Origin: Clostridia bacterium
Lineage (GTDB): Bacteria > Bacillota > Clostridia > Lachnospirales > Anaerotignaceae
Assembly: GCA_900757025.1 (NCBI GenBank)
Contig: CAAEMG010000169.1
Coordinates: 1-7,771 of the forward strand
Direction of reading: 5' to 3'
DNA length: 7,771 nt
A model generated the notes under the pieces. It made no database searches. It worked only from the letters and a program-made list of their open reading frames with translations, and was not told the DNA's origin. This document shows, piece after piece, positions 1 through 6,464 of the stretch. The position numbers and the translations under genes were made by a program. Position 1 is the first letter of the stretch. Each line of letters starts with the position of its first letter.

Positions 1-80
1 CATATATATATTACATATACGTTGACGAAAAAGATTTTGATAAAGCTAAAAATGTTGTTTATGAAGCAACTAAAAAATAA
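1..80 (+). CDS. C-terminal tail of an unidentified protein (partial, 5' end outside window)
   Basis: Only the last 25 codons are visible, in the frame starting at base 3 and ending with TAA at 78-80. The tail is rich in tyrosine at first, then reads VDEKDFDKAKNVVYEATKK, which looks like the last strand and helix of a small alpha/beta domain. The pattern loosely recalls the end of DUF2007-type 'signal transducing' proteins, but 25 residues are too few to name a family. Support for a real gene comes from the intrinsic terminator that begins five bases after the stop codon. There is no start codon in view. Function unknown. Confidence 0.5.
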   Translation, partial: YIYYIYVDEKDFDKAKNVVYEATKK

Positions 81-84
81 ATAA

Positions 85-114
85 AAAAAAGAGGCTCAAA
101 AGAGTCTCTTTTTT
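85..114. terminator. Bidirectional intrinsic terminator between convergent genes
   Basis: A 13-base arm (85-97, AAAAAAGAGGCTC) and its partner (102-114, GAGTCTCTTTTTT) form a stem with a four-base AAAA loop. The only irregular pair is a G-T that can wobble in RNA read from the plus strand. T runs lie on the 3' side in both directions, so the same hairpin can end the plus-strand gene stopping at 80 and metK, which stops on the minus strand at 122. Confidence 0.9.
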
Positions 115-121
115 ATTACAA

Positions 122-1264
122 TTATAAATATTTCTTGAATACGTCAACCATATCAAGTTTTTCCCAAGGAAGGTTAAGGTCGTTTCTTCCGAAGTGGCCG
201 TAAGCTGCTGTCTGCTTGTAGATAGGTCTTCTAAGGTCAAATCTGCTGATAATTCCTCTTGGAGAAAGATCGAAGTTTTCTTCAATGATTTTTTCAAGCT
301 GTTCGTCTGCAATTTTTCCTGTGCCGAATGTATCAACAAGTATTGATACAGGCTTTGCAACGCCTATTGCATATGCAAGCTGAATTTCACACTTGTCGGC
401 AATACCGCTTGCAACAATGTTCTTTGCAACATGTCTTGCTGCGTAGCAGGCACTTCTGTCTACCTTTGTTGGGTCTTTTCCTGAGAAAGCTCCGCCGCCA
501 TGTCTTGCGTATCCGCCGTATGTGTCTACGATAATCTTTCTTCCTGTAAGACCTGCATCGCCCTGCGGACCGCCGATAACAAATCTTCCTGTAGGGTTGA
601 TGTAGTATTTTGTTTCGTCATCAAGAAGGTTTGAAGGAATAACTTCTTTAATAACCTTTTCGATAATGTCTTTTTCTATTGTGTCATGTTCTGCTTCCGG
701 TGAGTGCTGAGTTGAAATAACAACTGTGTCAATTCTTACCGGCTTGTTGTCTACGTATTCAACTGTAACCTGGCTTTTTCCGTCGGGACGAAGATATTCG
801 AGAGTGCCGTTTTTTCTAAGCTCTGTAAGTTTTTTAGTAAGCTTATGAGCAAGATAGATAGGCATTGGCATATATTCTTCGGTTTCGTTGCAGGCAAAAC
901 CAAACATCATGCCTTGGTCTCCTGCGCCGCCAACTTCATCGTTTGTTCCTGCGGCAATGTCAGGGGACTGACCTTTAAGAGATGTGATAACTGCACAGCT
1001 GTCTGCGTCAAAGCCGTATTTTGCTCTTGTATAGCCGATTTCTCTAACTGTGTCTCTTACAACTGTTTCTATATCAACATAGCAGTTTGTTGTAATTTCG
1101 CCCATAACAAAAATCATGCCTGTTGTTGCTGTTGTTTCGCAGGCAACTCTTGCATTGGGGTCTTTTGCAAGTATGGCGTCAAGTATGGCATCGGATACTT
1201 GGTCACAGATTTTATCCGGATGTCCTTCGGTAACTGATTCAGATGTAAATAATACTCTGCCCAT
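122..1264 (-). CDS. metK: S-adenosylmethionine synthase (methionine adenosyltransferase)
   Basis: Cytoplasmic enzyme that makes S-adenosylmethionine from methionine and ATP, releasing phosphate and pyrophosphate; it supplies the cell's methyl donor and the cofactor of radical SAM enzymes. The protein has 380 residues, close to the usual bacterial length. Family signatures are intact: the N-terminal TEGHPDKICDQ segment (residues 12-22, with His15, Asp17 and Lys18), the GAGDQG ATP signature (113-118), and the glycine-rich GGGAFSGKDPTKVD loop (256-269). The start is the ATG at 1264, preceded by AGGAGG (1276-1281 on the minus strand, 11 bases away). The gene is controlled by a SAM-I riboswitch attenuator directly upstream. 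Nothing suggests damage or transfer. The identification is firm. Confidence 0.98.
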   Translation of the reverse strand: MGRVLFTSESVTEGHPDKICDQVSDAILDAILAKDPNARVACETTATTGMIFVMGEITTNCYVDIETVVRDTVREIGYTRAKYGFDADSCAVITSLKGQSPDIAAGTNDEVGGAGDQGMMFGFACNETEEYMPMPIYLAHKLTKKLTELRKNGTLEYLRPDGKSQVTVEYVDNKPVRIDTVVISTQHSPEAEHDTIEKDIIEKVIKEVIPSNLLDDETKYYINPTGRFVIGGPQGDAGLTGRKIIVDTYGGYARHGGGAFSGKDPTKVDRSACYAARHVAKNIVASGIADKCEIQLAYAIGVAKPVSILVDTFGTGKIADEQLEKIIEENFDLSPRGIISRFDLRRPIYKQTAAYGHFGRNDLNLPWEKLDMVDVFKKYL

Positions 1265-1293
1265 TTGTGTTTATTCCTCCTAAAAAATTAAAT

Positions 1294-1317
1294 AAAAAAA
1301 GCCCTCTTTATCAGGGC
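1294..1317 (-). terminator. SAM-riboswitch-controlled intrinsic terminator in the metK leader
   Basis: On the minus strand GCCCT (1317-1313) and AGGGC (1305-1301) pair around the seven-base loop GATAAAG, followed at once by seven T (1300-1294). It lies about ten bases after the 3' strand of aptamer helix P1 and about 13 bases before the ribosome binding site. By analogy with other S-box leaders it is the OFF element: SAM binding stabilises P1, lets this hairpin form and ends transcription before metK. I could not resolve the competing antiterminator by eye. Confidence 0.85.
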
Positions 1318-1320
1318 AAA

Positions 1321-1430
1321 CCAATACTTATCTTCCGCTTGAACGGAGGGATTTGGCACCGATACCCAAAAAGCCGGTTGCCGCAGTGTCACAGGGCCCT
1401 GTCCCTCAACTGCTCTTGATAAGCGTTCTT
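1321..1430 (-). promoter_or_regulatory. SAM-I riboswitch aptamer (S-box leader) of metK
   Basis: Read on the minus strand, this has the conserved S-box elements in the right order. Helix P1 is formed by CTTATC (1423-1418) and GATAAG (1332-1327). They enclose AAGAG, then the GAGGGA kink-turn segment (1407-1402), CGGCAACC (1383-1376), the GGTGCCAAATCC segment (1360-1349) and a small P4 hairpin CCG/CGG before GGAAGATAAG. The aptamer binds S-adenosylmethionine. Placement before metK with a terminator just downstream indicates transcription attenuation: high SAM switches the gene off. The outer limits given are approximate. Confidence 0.96.
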
Positions 1431-1449
1431 CTTCATTTTCACAAATGCT

Positions 1450-1478
1450 ATTGTAAATGAAATAATAATGTTTGTCAA
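1450..1478 (-). promoter_or_regulatory. Sigma-A type promoter of metK
   Basis: On the minus strand a perfect -35 box TTGACA (1478-1473) is followed by a 17-base spacer and the -10 box TACAAT (1455-1450), one mismatch from consensus. Transcription should begin near 1443, giving a leader of roughly 180 bases that contains the whole aptamer and terminator. The promoter lies in the gap just after the stop codon of the upstream phosphatase gene. Confidence 0.88.
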
Positions 1479-1491
1479 TAACTTTATATTG

Positions 1492-2280
1492 TTATAAAAG
1501 CCCATAATGCAAAAAAGCTTTATAAATACCTTCGTTTTTTACCGTATCGGTCACAAATTCGCCCATTCCGTCAAGAAGAGGGGAATGATGGCCAATAACA
1601 ACAGAATGTTTAACGGAATTTAGCATATCTATATCGTTTCCGCCGTCACCGAAGGCATATGCGTTTTCCGAACTGATTTTAAAATAATCAAGTATTGCCT
1701 TTATGCCGTCGGATTTTGAAACACCCAAAGGATTTACATCACAGCTTGTAAGGCCCAAATGAGGAAGAGTTATTTTTATTTTATCGCCGAAATTTTTCTG
1801 GAAATCCGGAAGAAAATCATTGCTTGGATATATAAGAAGAAGTTTGTAAAAATCTTCATCTTCATTATTATATGGTGTAAAAATTTTCTGCTCCAAATTA
1901 AACATATGTATTTTTTCAAGAAAGTTTGGGTCATTTATTCTGTTTACATAGCAGTGTTTTTCGTTTTCCGCAACAAATACAATTCCTTTTTTGTTGAAAT
2001 ATTCAAACATTTCTTTTATAAGCTCTTTTTCAAAAGGCTTTTTTAAAAGCACATTATTTTTATAAAATGTGTATCCTCCGTTATTTGTTATCATACAGTC
2101 AAAATTTATTTCGCTTTGAGGAACATAAACAAGACTTCTGCCTGTGGCAAGGCAGGCAATATAGCCTTTTTTCTGCAAAAGTTTTATTGCGGAGCGAGTT
2201 TTTTCTGTGGGAAAAAATATTTTTTCGTTTTTATCGGTAAGTGTTCCGTCATAATCAAAAAATAAAACGCCTTTATACAT
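1492..2280 (-). CDS. Cof-type HAD-superfamily hydrolase (HAD IIB sugar-phosphatase-like)
   Basis: A 262-residue phosphohydrolase, likely cytoplasmic, of the Cof/YidA-like subfamily that usually removes phosphate from small metabolites such as sugar phosphates or flavin precursors. All four HAD motifs are present: motif I FFDYDGTLTD with nucleophile Asp9 and acid/base Asp11; motif II ATGR (Thr46, Arg48); motif III Lys189 in GVSKSDGI; and motif IV GDGGNDIDM with Asp212 and Asp216. The middle segment (about 80-185) is the IIB-type cap. Length is typical. The start ATG at 2280 follows AGAAGG at a suitable distance. Because no terminator separates it from metK, transcripts may run into the metK leader. 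The substrate cannot be told from sequence; a link to SAM metabolism is not implied. Confidence 0.9.
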   Translation of the reverse strand: MYKGVLFFDYDGTLTDKNEKIFFPTEKTRSAIKLLQKKGYIACLATGRSLVYVPQSEINFDCMITNNGGYTFYKNNVLLKKPFEKELIKEMFEYFNKKGIVFVAENEKHCYVNRINDPNFLEKIHMFNLEQKIFTPYNNEDEDFYKLLLIYPSNDFLPDFQKNFGDKIKITLPHLGLTSCDVNPLGVSKSDGIKAILDYFKISSENAYAFGDGGNDIDMLNSVKHSVVIGHHSPLLDGMGEFVTDTVKNEGIYKAFLHYGLL

Positions 2281-2320
2281 TTTTTTAAACCTTCTTTATC
2301 AATTATTTTCAGCAGTAATT

Positions 2321-2329
2321 ATTTTAACA
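2321..2329 (-). promoter_or_regulatory. Possible extended -10 promoter of the HAD hydrolase gene
   Basis: On the minus strand TGTTAAAAT (2329-2321) fits the extended -10 pattern TG-n-TAAAAT with one mismatch in the hexamer. No good -35 box is found 16-18 bases upstream, which extended -10 promoters can tolerate. Transcription would start near 2314, leaving about 33 bases of leader. Weakly supported. Confidence 0.35.
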
Positions 2330-2356
2330 GAAACAAGTAAGAATTGATATATTTAT

Positions 2357-2385
2357 TTGAAAAAGAACGCCGGAGAGGGTATACT
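2357..2385 (+). promoter_or_regulatory. Promoter of the LRR-VWA-MoxR operon
   Basis: TTGAAA (2357-2362), a spacer of exactly 17 bases, and TATACT (2380-2385) make a good sigma-A promoter. Transcription would begin at about 2391-2393, on or just inside the first ATG of the open frame, which argues that translation starts further downstream (see the LRR gene). The GGAGAGGG in the spacer would not be transcribed and so cannot act as a ribosome binding site from this promoter. Confidence 0.7.
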
Positions 2386-2426
2386 GATAAATGTTAAACT
2401 TTAGTTACGGTCAAGAGGTGAAAAAA

Positions 2427-3371
2427 TTGCTTTTTGAAAACTTTGAATATTCAGTAAATGAACATGGCGGAGTTGTTATAGACAAATATCTGGGAAATGA
2501 TGCTTTTGTAAAAATTCCCGACTATATAGACGGACAGGCTGTGTTTGAAATAGGTGACGGTGCTTTTAGGGACATGAAATTTATAGAAGAAATTATACTT
2601 CCGGAAAAGCTGAAAATTATAGGAAATTATTCATTTTGCGAGTGCAGGGGTATAAAAGAAATAGTACTTCCCGACGGCTTTCTTGAGGCAGGAGGACACT
2701 CGTTTTATAACTGCCGAAAACTTGAAAGGCTTGAGATACCCGTTTCAATAGAATTTATAGCAGACGGATTTATTAAAAACTGTGAAGATTTAAAAGAAAT
2801 AACCGTTGTTACGGACGGAAAACTTTGCAGCGGCATTATAGACCTTATTACAAACATAAACAATGAAATTGAAATTATATTTAAAAAGCAGAATGCAAAA
2901 ATAATTTTGCCGGAATATGACTATGAATATATCGGCAATGCCCCTGCCATGCGTTTTATGACACTAACACACGGTTCGGGAGTTGTTTTCAGAAGGGCGC
3001 TTGAGCCTAAGGGATTTAATTATCATTTTTATGACAGCTTTTTCTTTAGGGCAGTTTTGGCAGAACGACCGGAAACTGTGCTTAAAATGGCTCTCAGCCG
3101 TCTTATGTATCCATATATGCTTGAAGACGAGGAAAAAAACGGCTATATTAAATATATTAGGGAAAATATCGGCGGTGCTGTTTCTTATGCGGCAAAAAAC
3201 GGCGACATAGCTATAATAGAAAATATAGACGAAGCAGGCGGCTTTGACAGCGAAACAACGGATATTGCCCTTAACGAGGCGGCAAAATGCGGCGATAGTG
3301 AAATTTCCGCATATCTTATGAATGTTAAGCACACACGCTTTGGAAAAAAGAAAAAATCCTTTGATTTATAA
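2427..3371 (+). CDS. BspA-type leucine-rich repeat protein with C-terminal ankyrin-like region
   Basis: Probable intracellular recognition or scaffold protein; no signal peptide or membrane segment is visible. I place the start at TTG 2427 (314 residues): AGAGGTG (2414-2420) sits six bases before it. The ATG at 2391 (326 residues, same frame) has no usable ribosome binding site and coincides with the predicted transcription start. Numbering from the ATG, four BspA-like repeats of 23 residues begin at 54, 77, 100 and 123, each of the form IGxxAFxxCxxLKEIxLPxxLxx. An unassigned middle region of about 150-255 follows. Residues 261-314 contain two AAKxGD-type helical hairpins resembling ankyrin repeats. 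The tail is lysine-rich. It is the first gene of an operon with the VWA and MoxR genes, 12 bases before the next, suggesting it is the target-binding subunit. The role is inferred. Confidence 0.85.
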   Translation: MLFENFEYSVNEHGGVVIDKYLGNDAFVKIPDYIDGQAVFEIGDGAFRDMKFIEEIILPEKLKIIGNYSFCECRGIKEIVLPDGFLEAGGHSFYNCRKLERLEIPVSIEFIADGFIKNCEDLKEITVVTDGKLCSGIIDLITNINNEIEIIFKKQNAKIILPEYDYEYIGNAPAMRFMTLTHGSGVVFRRALEPKGFNYHFYDSFFFRAVLAERPETVLKMALSRLMYPYMLEDEEKNGYIKYIRENIGGAVSYAAKNGDIAIIENIDEAGGFDSETTDIALNEAAKCGDSEISAYLMNVKHTRFGKKKKSFDL

Positions 3372-3383
3372 AACGGTGATTAA

Positions 3384-4841
3384 ATGGAACAATATGATGT
3401 AATTTATAAGCTTACGGAGGTTGGAAACCAAATACTCGAAACTTCCAAAAGCAGACTTTATATGTCTATGAGGTTTTTGGCAATGGCTTTTGACGGCCTT
3501 GAGTATGCCTTAAACGGAGAAACGGCAAGCATGGGAACGGACGGATATTATCTTTACTATTCGCCGGCCTTTCTTATGACAATGTATAAAGACAACGAAA
3601 GATGGATTGTAAGAACATATCTTCATATAGTTCTTCACTGCCTTTTCAGACACGTTGCAGACAGAGAAGAAAGAGATGAAAGACTTTGGAATTTAAGCTG
3701 TGACATGGCAGTCGAATTTATAATAGACGGTCTTAGAAACAGACATTTAAGGGAAAACGTAAACGGCGAAAGACGTTCCGTATATGCGGAGCTTAAAAAC
3801 AAACTTAAAACGGCAAACGCCGAAAGCATTTATCGTCTTTTGGAAAAAGAATATAAAGACAGCCCTAAAATAAGCCTTTGGGAAAGGGAATTTCTTCGTG
3901 ACGACCATATGTTTTGGAAAATGTACGATAATCAGCCGGATATGGACAATTCTTCTTCTGACGGCAACGGAAACGGTGATAGCGACGGCAAAAACGATGA
4001 CGGCGATGGCGGCGGAGAAGGAAACGGAAATGCCGAATTTCTGGACAACATAAAAAAAGCCGAGCAGGAGCTTAAAAAAAGTAAGCAGGATTTTGACGAC
4101 AAATGGAAAGATATAAGCGACAAAACCCAGACGGATATGGATACTTTTTCAAAAGAGGCGGCAGAGGAAGCTGGAACACTTATGGAATATGTGCGTATAG
4201 AAAACCGTCCAAGATATGATTATAAAACATTTTTAAGGCGTTTTGCCGTAAACAGGGAAGTTACAAAACTGGATTTGGACAGTTATGACTACATTTATTA
4301 TACTTACGGTCTTAAAGTTTACGGAAATATGCCGCTTATAGAGGCTCTTGAATATAAAGACGCAAAAAAGGTTGAAGATTTTGTTATAGTAATAGATACT
4401 TCGGCAAGTTGCAGCGGAGATTTGGTAAAAGGATTTTTGGCTGAAACATACGGAATTTTAAGGGAAAGCGAAAGCTTTTTCAGAAAAATAAATCTTCATC
4501 TTATACAGTGCGATTCCAAAGTGCAGGAGGATAAAATAATTACCTGCAAAGAAGAATTTGAAAAATATATGAATAATTTTGAAATAAAAGGCGGCGGCGG
4601 AACGGATTTTGTTCCTGCCTTTGATTATGTAAATTCACTTTGCGAAGAAAAGAAAATCCCTGAGCTTAAAGGCCTTATATATTTTACGGACGGCATGGGA
4701 AAATATCCGGCAAAAATGCCGCCATACGAAACGGCATTTGTTTTTCTTGCGGAAAGCTATGATGACAGCGGAGTTCCTCCGTGGGCAGTTGAAATAGTGG
4801 CAGACAGCGAGGAATTTTACAAAGCGGCAAATAATTTTTAA
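3384..4841 (+). CDS. DUF2201-type protein: zincin-like N-terminal domain plus C-terminal VWA domain
   Basis: A 485-residue cytoplasmic protein. The N-terminal half resembles the 'putative metallopeptidase' domain of the DUF2201 family: HIVLHCLFRH (residues 81-90, His81, His85, His90) followed by ERLWNLSCDMAVEFII with Asp107. The glutamate expected after the first histidine (HExxH) is isoleucine here, so peptidase activity is doubtful while metal binding may survive. Residues 186-216 form an Asp/Gly/Asn-rich acidic linker, then a charged helical stretch (220-265). The C-terminal VWA domain (about 330-485) has a complete metal-ion-dependent adhesion site: DTSAS (Asp338, Ser340, Ser342), Thr407 in GGGGTD, and Asp436 in YFTDG. 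The weak ribosome binding site GGTGA is at 3375-3379. VWA proteins commonly act as adaptors for a MoxR ATPase, and one is encoded next (13-base gap). Confidence 0.88.
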   Translation: MEQYDVIYKLTEVGNQILETSKSRLYMSMRFLAMAFDGLEYALNGETASMGTDGYYLYYSPAFLMTMYKDNERWIVRTYLHIVLHCLFRHVADREERDERLWNLSCDMAVEFIIDGLRNRHLRENVNGERRSVYAELKNKLKTANAESIYRLLEKEYKDSPKISLWEREFLRDDHMFWKMYDNQPDMDNSSSDGNGNGDSDGKNDDGDGGGEGNGNAEFLDNIKKAEQELKKSKQDFDDKWKDISDKTQTDMDTFSKEAAEEAGTLMEYVRIENRPRYDYKTFLRRFAVNREVTKLDLDSYDYIYYTYGLKVYGNMPLIEALEYKDAKKVEDFVIVIDTSASCSGDLVKGFLAETYGILRESESFFRKINLHLIQCDSKVQEDKIITCKEEFEKYMNNFEIKGGGGTDFVPAFDYVNSLCEEKKIPELKGLIYFTDGMGKYPAKMPPYETAFVFLAESYDDSGVPPWAVEIVADSEEFYKAANNF

Positions 4842-4857
4842 GGAGAAATGAATTTTG
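4840..4857 (+). promoter_or_regulatory. Ribosome binding site and TTG start of the MoxR ATPase gene
   Basis: AAGGAGA overlaps the TAA stop of the VWA gene, so the two genes are probably translationally coupled. An ATG at 4848 is only two bases from GGAG and out of frame (ending at TAA 4884-4886). The in-frame TTG at 4855 has the better spacing. Confidence 0.75.
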
Positions 4858-6411
4858 AATATACAAAAAGCCAAAGAAGAAATTAAAAACGCCATAGAGG
4901 CGTATCTTATGAAAGATGAAAGGGAAGAATATGTAATTCCTACGGAAAGCCAAAGACCCATACTTCTTATGGGCCCTCCGGGAATAGGAAAAACAGCTAT
5001 TATGAAACAGATTGCCTCAGAATGTAATATAGGTCTTGTTTCGTATACAATTACACACCATACAAGGCAGAGCGCCATAGGCCTTCCTTATATTGAAGAA
5101 AAAACATTCGGCGGAAAAAAATATTCTGTTACGGAATATACAATGAGTGAAATAGTTGCGGCAGTGTACAACATGATAGAGGAAACAGGTCTTAAAGAAG
5201 GCATACTTTTTATAGACGAAATAAACTGTGCCAGTGAAACTCTTGCTCCGGCAATGCTTCAGTTCCTTCAGTATAAAACTTTCGGCAGTCATAAAATTCC
5301 AGACGGCTGGATAATTGTTTCTGCGGGAAATCCGCCGGAATACAACAAATCCGTAAGGGATTTTGATATTGTTACTCTCGACAGAGTTAAGAAAATCGAA
5401 CTTGAAGAGGATTATGACGTATGGAAAACTTACGCCGTAATGCAGGGGGTTCATAACGCAATAATTTCTTATTTGGATATAAGAAAAGAAAATTTTTACA
5501 GCGTACGAAATACAGCCGAAGGAAAAATGTTTGTTACTGCCCGTGGCTGGGAAGACCTTTCAAGAATGATATTTGCCTATGAGGCTCTTAACAAAACGGT
5601 AAGTTTTGACATGATTTATCAGTATATACAAAACAAAAAGATTGCCAAAGATTTTGCCGGATATTTTGAGCTTTACAACAAATATAAGAAGGATTATTCA
5701 ATAAGCGGAATACTTGCCGGAGAAATAGAGGATGCTTATGTGGACAGACTCCGTCTTGCGTCATTCGATGAAAAACTCAGCGTTGTAAGCCTTATTCTCG
5801 GTGCGCTTAATGACGGATTTAAAAAAGCAGACAGACAGGATATGCTTGTAACTGAACTTCACAGGGTTTTAAAAGACGCAAAAGCATCAATGTTCAGCAA
5901 TTTTGCCGCAGACAAAAGACCCGAAACAATATTTGAGCCTGTGGTAAACATGAGAAAAAATGCTTTTGAAAAGAAGAAAAAAGCAGGTACAATGAAAAGG
6001 GAAGAAGAACATTTTGAAGCCGACGTTATTTCAAGACTTGAAGAATTTTTGCAGGGAATAAAAGCCGGCGGAAAAGCAAACTGTGAAGATGGTTTTGAAG
6101 TAATAAAACAAATGTTTGCAAAAGATGTTGAAAAAAGAGAAGAAATATATGATAATGTAGGCGATGAGCTTGACAATGCCTTTAATTTTATAGAATTTGT
6201 TTTCGGACAAAGTCAGGAAATGGTTGTGTTTGTAACGGAACTTAATGCCGGATACTACAGCATTAAGTTTATAGACGAACATGGCTGTGTTAAGTTCTAT
6301 CAGTACAACAAAAATCTTTTGTTTAAGGAAAGACAGAGAAAAATCATTTCGGATATTGACGAAATAAACGAAATGGTTGATTCCCTTAAACAAAACGGTC
6401 AGCTTAATTAA
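4855..6411 (+). CDS. MoxR-family AAA+ ATPase with C-terminal extension
   Basis: A 518-residue ATPase expected to form a ring and remodel a partner or target together with the VWA protein encoded upstream. Visible motifs: Walker A GPPGIGKT (40-47), Walker B ILFIDEIN (117-124), sensor 1 Asn159 in SAGNPPEYN, a likely arginine finger Arg177 in TLDRVKK, and a sensor 2-like ARGWEDLSRM (229-238). The core ends near 330. The remaining 190 residues are not a standard MoxR lid: a lysine-rich helical part (about 330-450) and a strand-rich end (about 465-495). The start is TTG 4855: AAGGAGA (4840-4846) lies about nine bases before it, and a stop in frame (TGA 4849-4851) excludes upstream ATGs. An out-of-frame ATG at 4848 opens only a 12-codon frame. 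Comparable pairs are RavA-ViaA, NorQ-NorD and CbbQ-CbbO. Confidence 0.92.
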   Translation: MNIQKAKEEIKNAIEAYLMKDEREEYVIPTESQRPILLMGPPGIGKTAIMKQIASECNIGLVSYTITHHTRQSAIGLPYIEEKTFGGKKYSVTEYTMSEIVAAVYNMIEETGLKEGILFIDEINCASETLAPAMLQFLQYKTFGSHKIPDGWIIVSAGNPPEYNKSVRDFDIVTLDRVKKIELEEDYDVWKTYAVMQGVHNAIISYLDIRKENFYSVRNTAEGKMFVTARGWEDLSRMIFAYEALNKTVSFDMIYQYIQNKKIAKDFAGYFELYNKYKKDYSISGILAGEIEDAYVDRLRLASFDEKLSVVSLILGALNDGFKKADRQDMLVTELHRVLKDAKASMFSNFAADKRPETIFEPVVNMRKNAFEKKKKAGTMKREEEHFEADVISRLEEFLQGIKAGGKANCEDGFEVIKQMFAKDVEKREEIYDNVGDELDNAFNFIEFVFGQSQEMVVFVTELNAGYYSIKFIDEHGCVKFYQYNKNLLFKERQRKIISDIDEINEMVDSLKQNGQLN

Positions 6412-6418
6412 ATTATGC

Positions 6419-6464
6419 AGGCATATTTCAGCGGGGAAATATTTCCGTGGGAATATGCCTTTTT
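6419..6464 (+). terminator. Long hairpin with T run after the MoxR gene (probable intrinsic terminator or attenuator)
   Basis: AGGCATATT (6419-6427) pairs perfectly with AATATGCCT (6452-6460), extended inward by a T-G wobble and a C-G pair, and five T follow (6460-6464). The large interior contains its own perfect 12-base palindrome GGAAATATTTCC (6435-6446). It starts eight bases after the MoxR stop codon. The ribosome binding site of the dehydrogenase gene follows within seven bases, leaving no room for a separate promoter between them, so partial readthrough may feed the downstream genes. Confidence 0.7.

Larger units (their letters stand above)
2281..2426. other. Divergent intergenic region between the HAD phosphatase and the LRR/VWA/MoxR operon
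   Basis: This short AT-rich region carries the ribosome binding site (AGAAGG on the minus strand, about 2291-2296) and a possible extended -10 promoter for the leftward gene, and a clear promoter plus short leader for the rightward operon. I see no strong dyad operator in it. Confidence 0.7.

Noticed and set aside
845..1237. Plus-strand open frame inside metK with many cysteines
   Set aside because: It lies wholly antisense to a certain gene, its composition reflects the reverse of metK codons, and it has no ribosome binding site.
1478..1500. Small inverted repeat ATAAC/GTTAT after the phosphatase gene as a terminator
   Set aside because: The stem is only five A/T-rich pairs, there is no T run after it, and it overlaps the metK -35 region.
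3932..4123. Minus-strand serine/proline-rich frame opposite the VWA gene
   Set aside because: It is the mirror image of the Asp/Gly-rich linker coding sequence; no start signal or family resemblance.
4635..5454. Minus-strand open frames opposite the VWA-MoxR junction
   Set aside because: They are antisense to well-supported genes with Walker and MIDAS motifs and show no domain features of their own.
6384..6416. Possible promoter TTAAAC-17-TAAATT at the end of the MoxR gene
   Set aside because: The -35 box matches consensus at only three of six positions and the -10 at four; in AT-rich DNA this is expected by chance.
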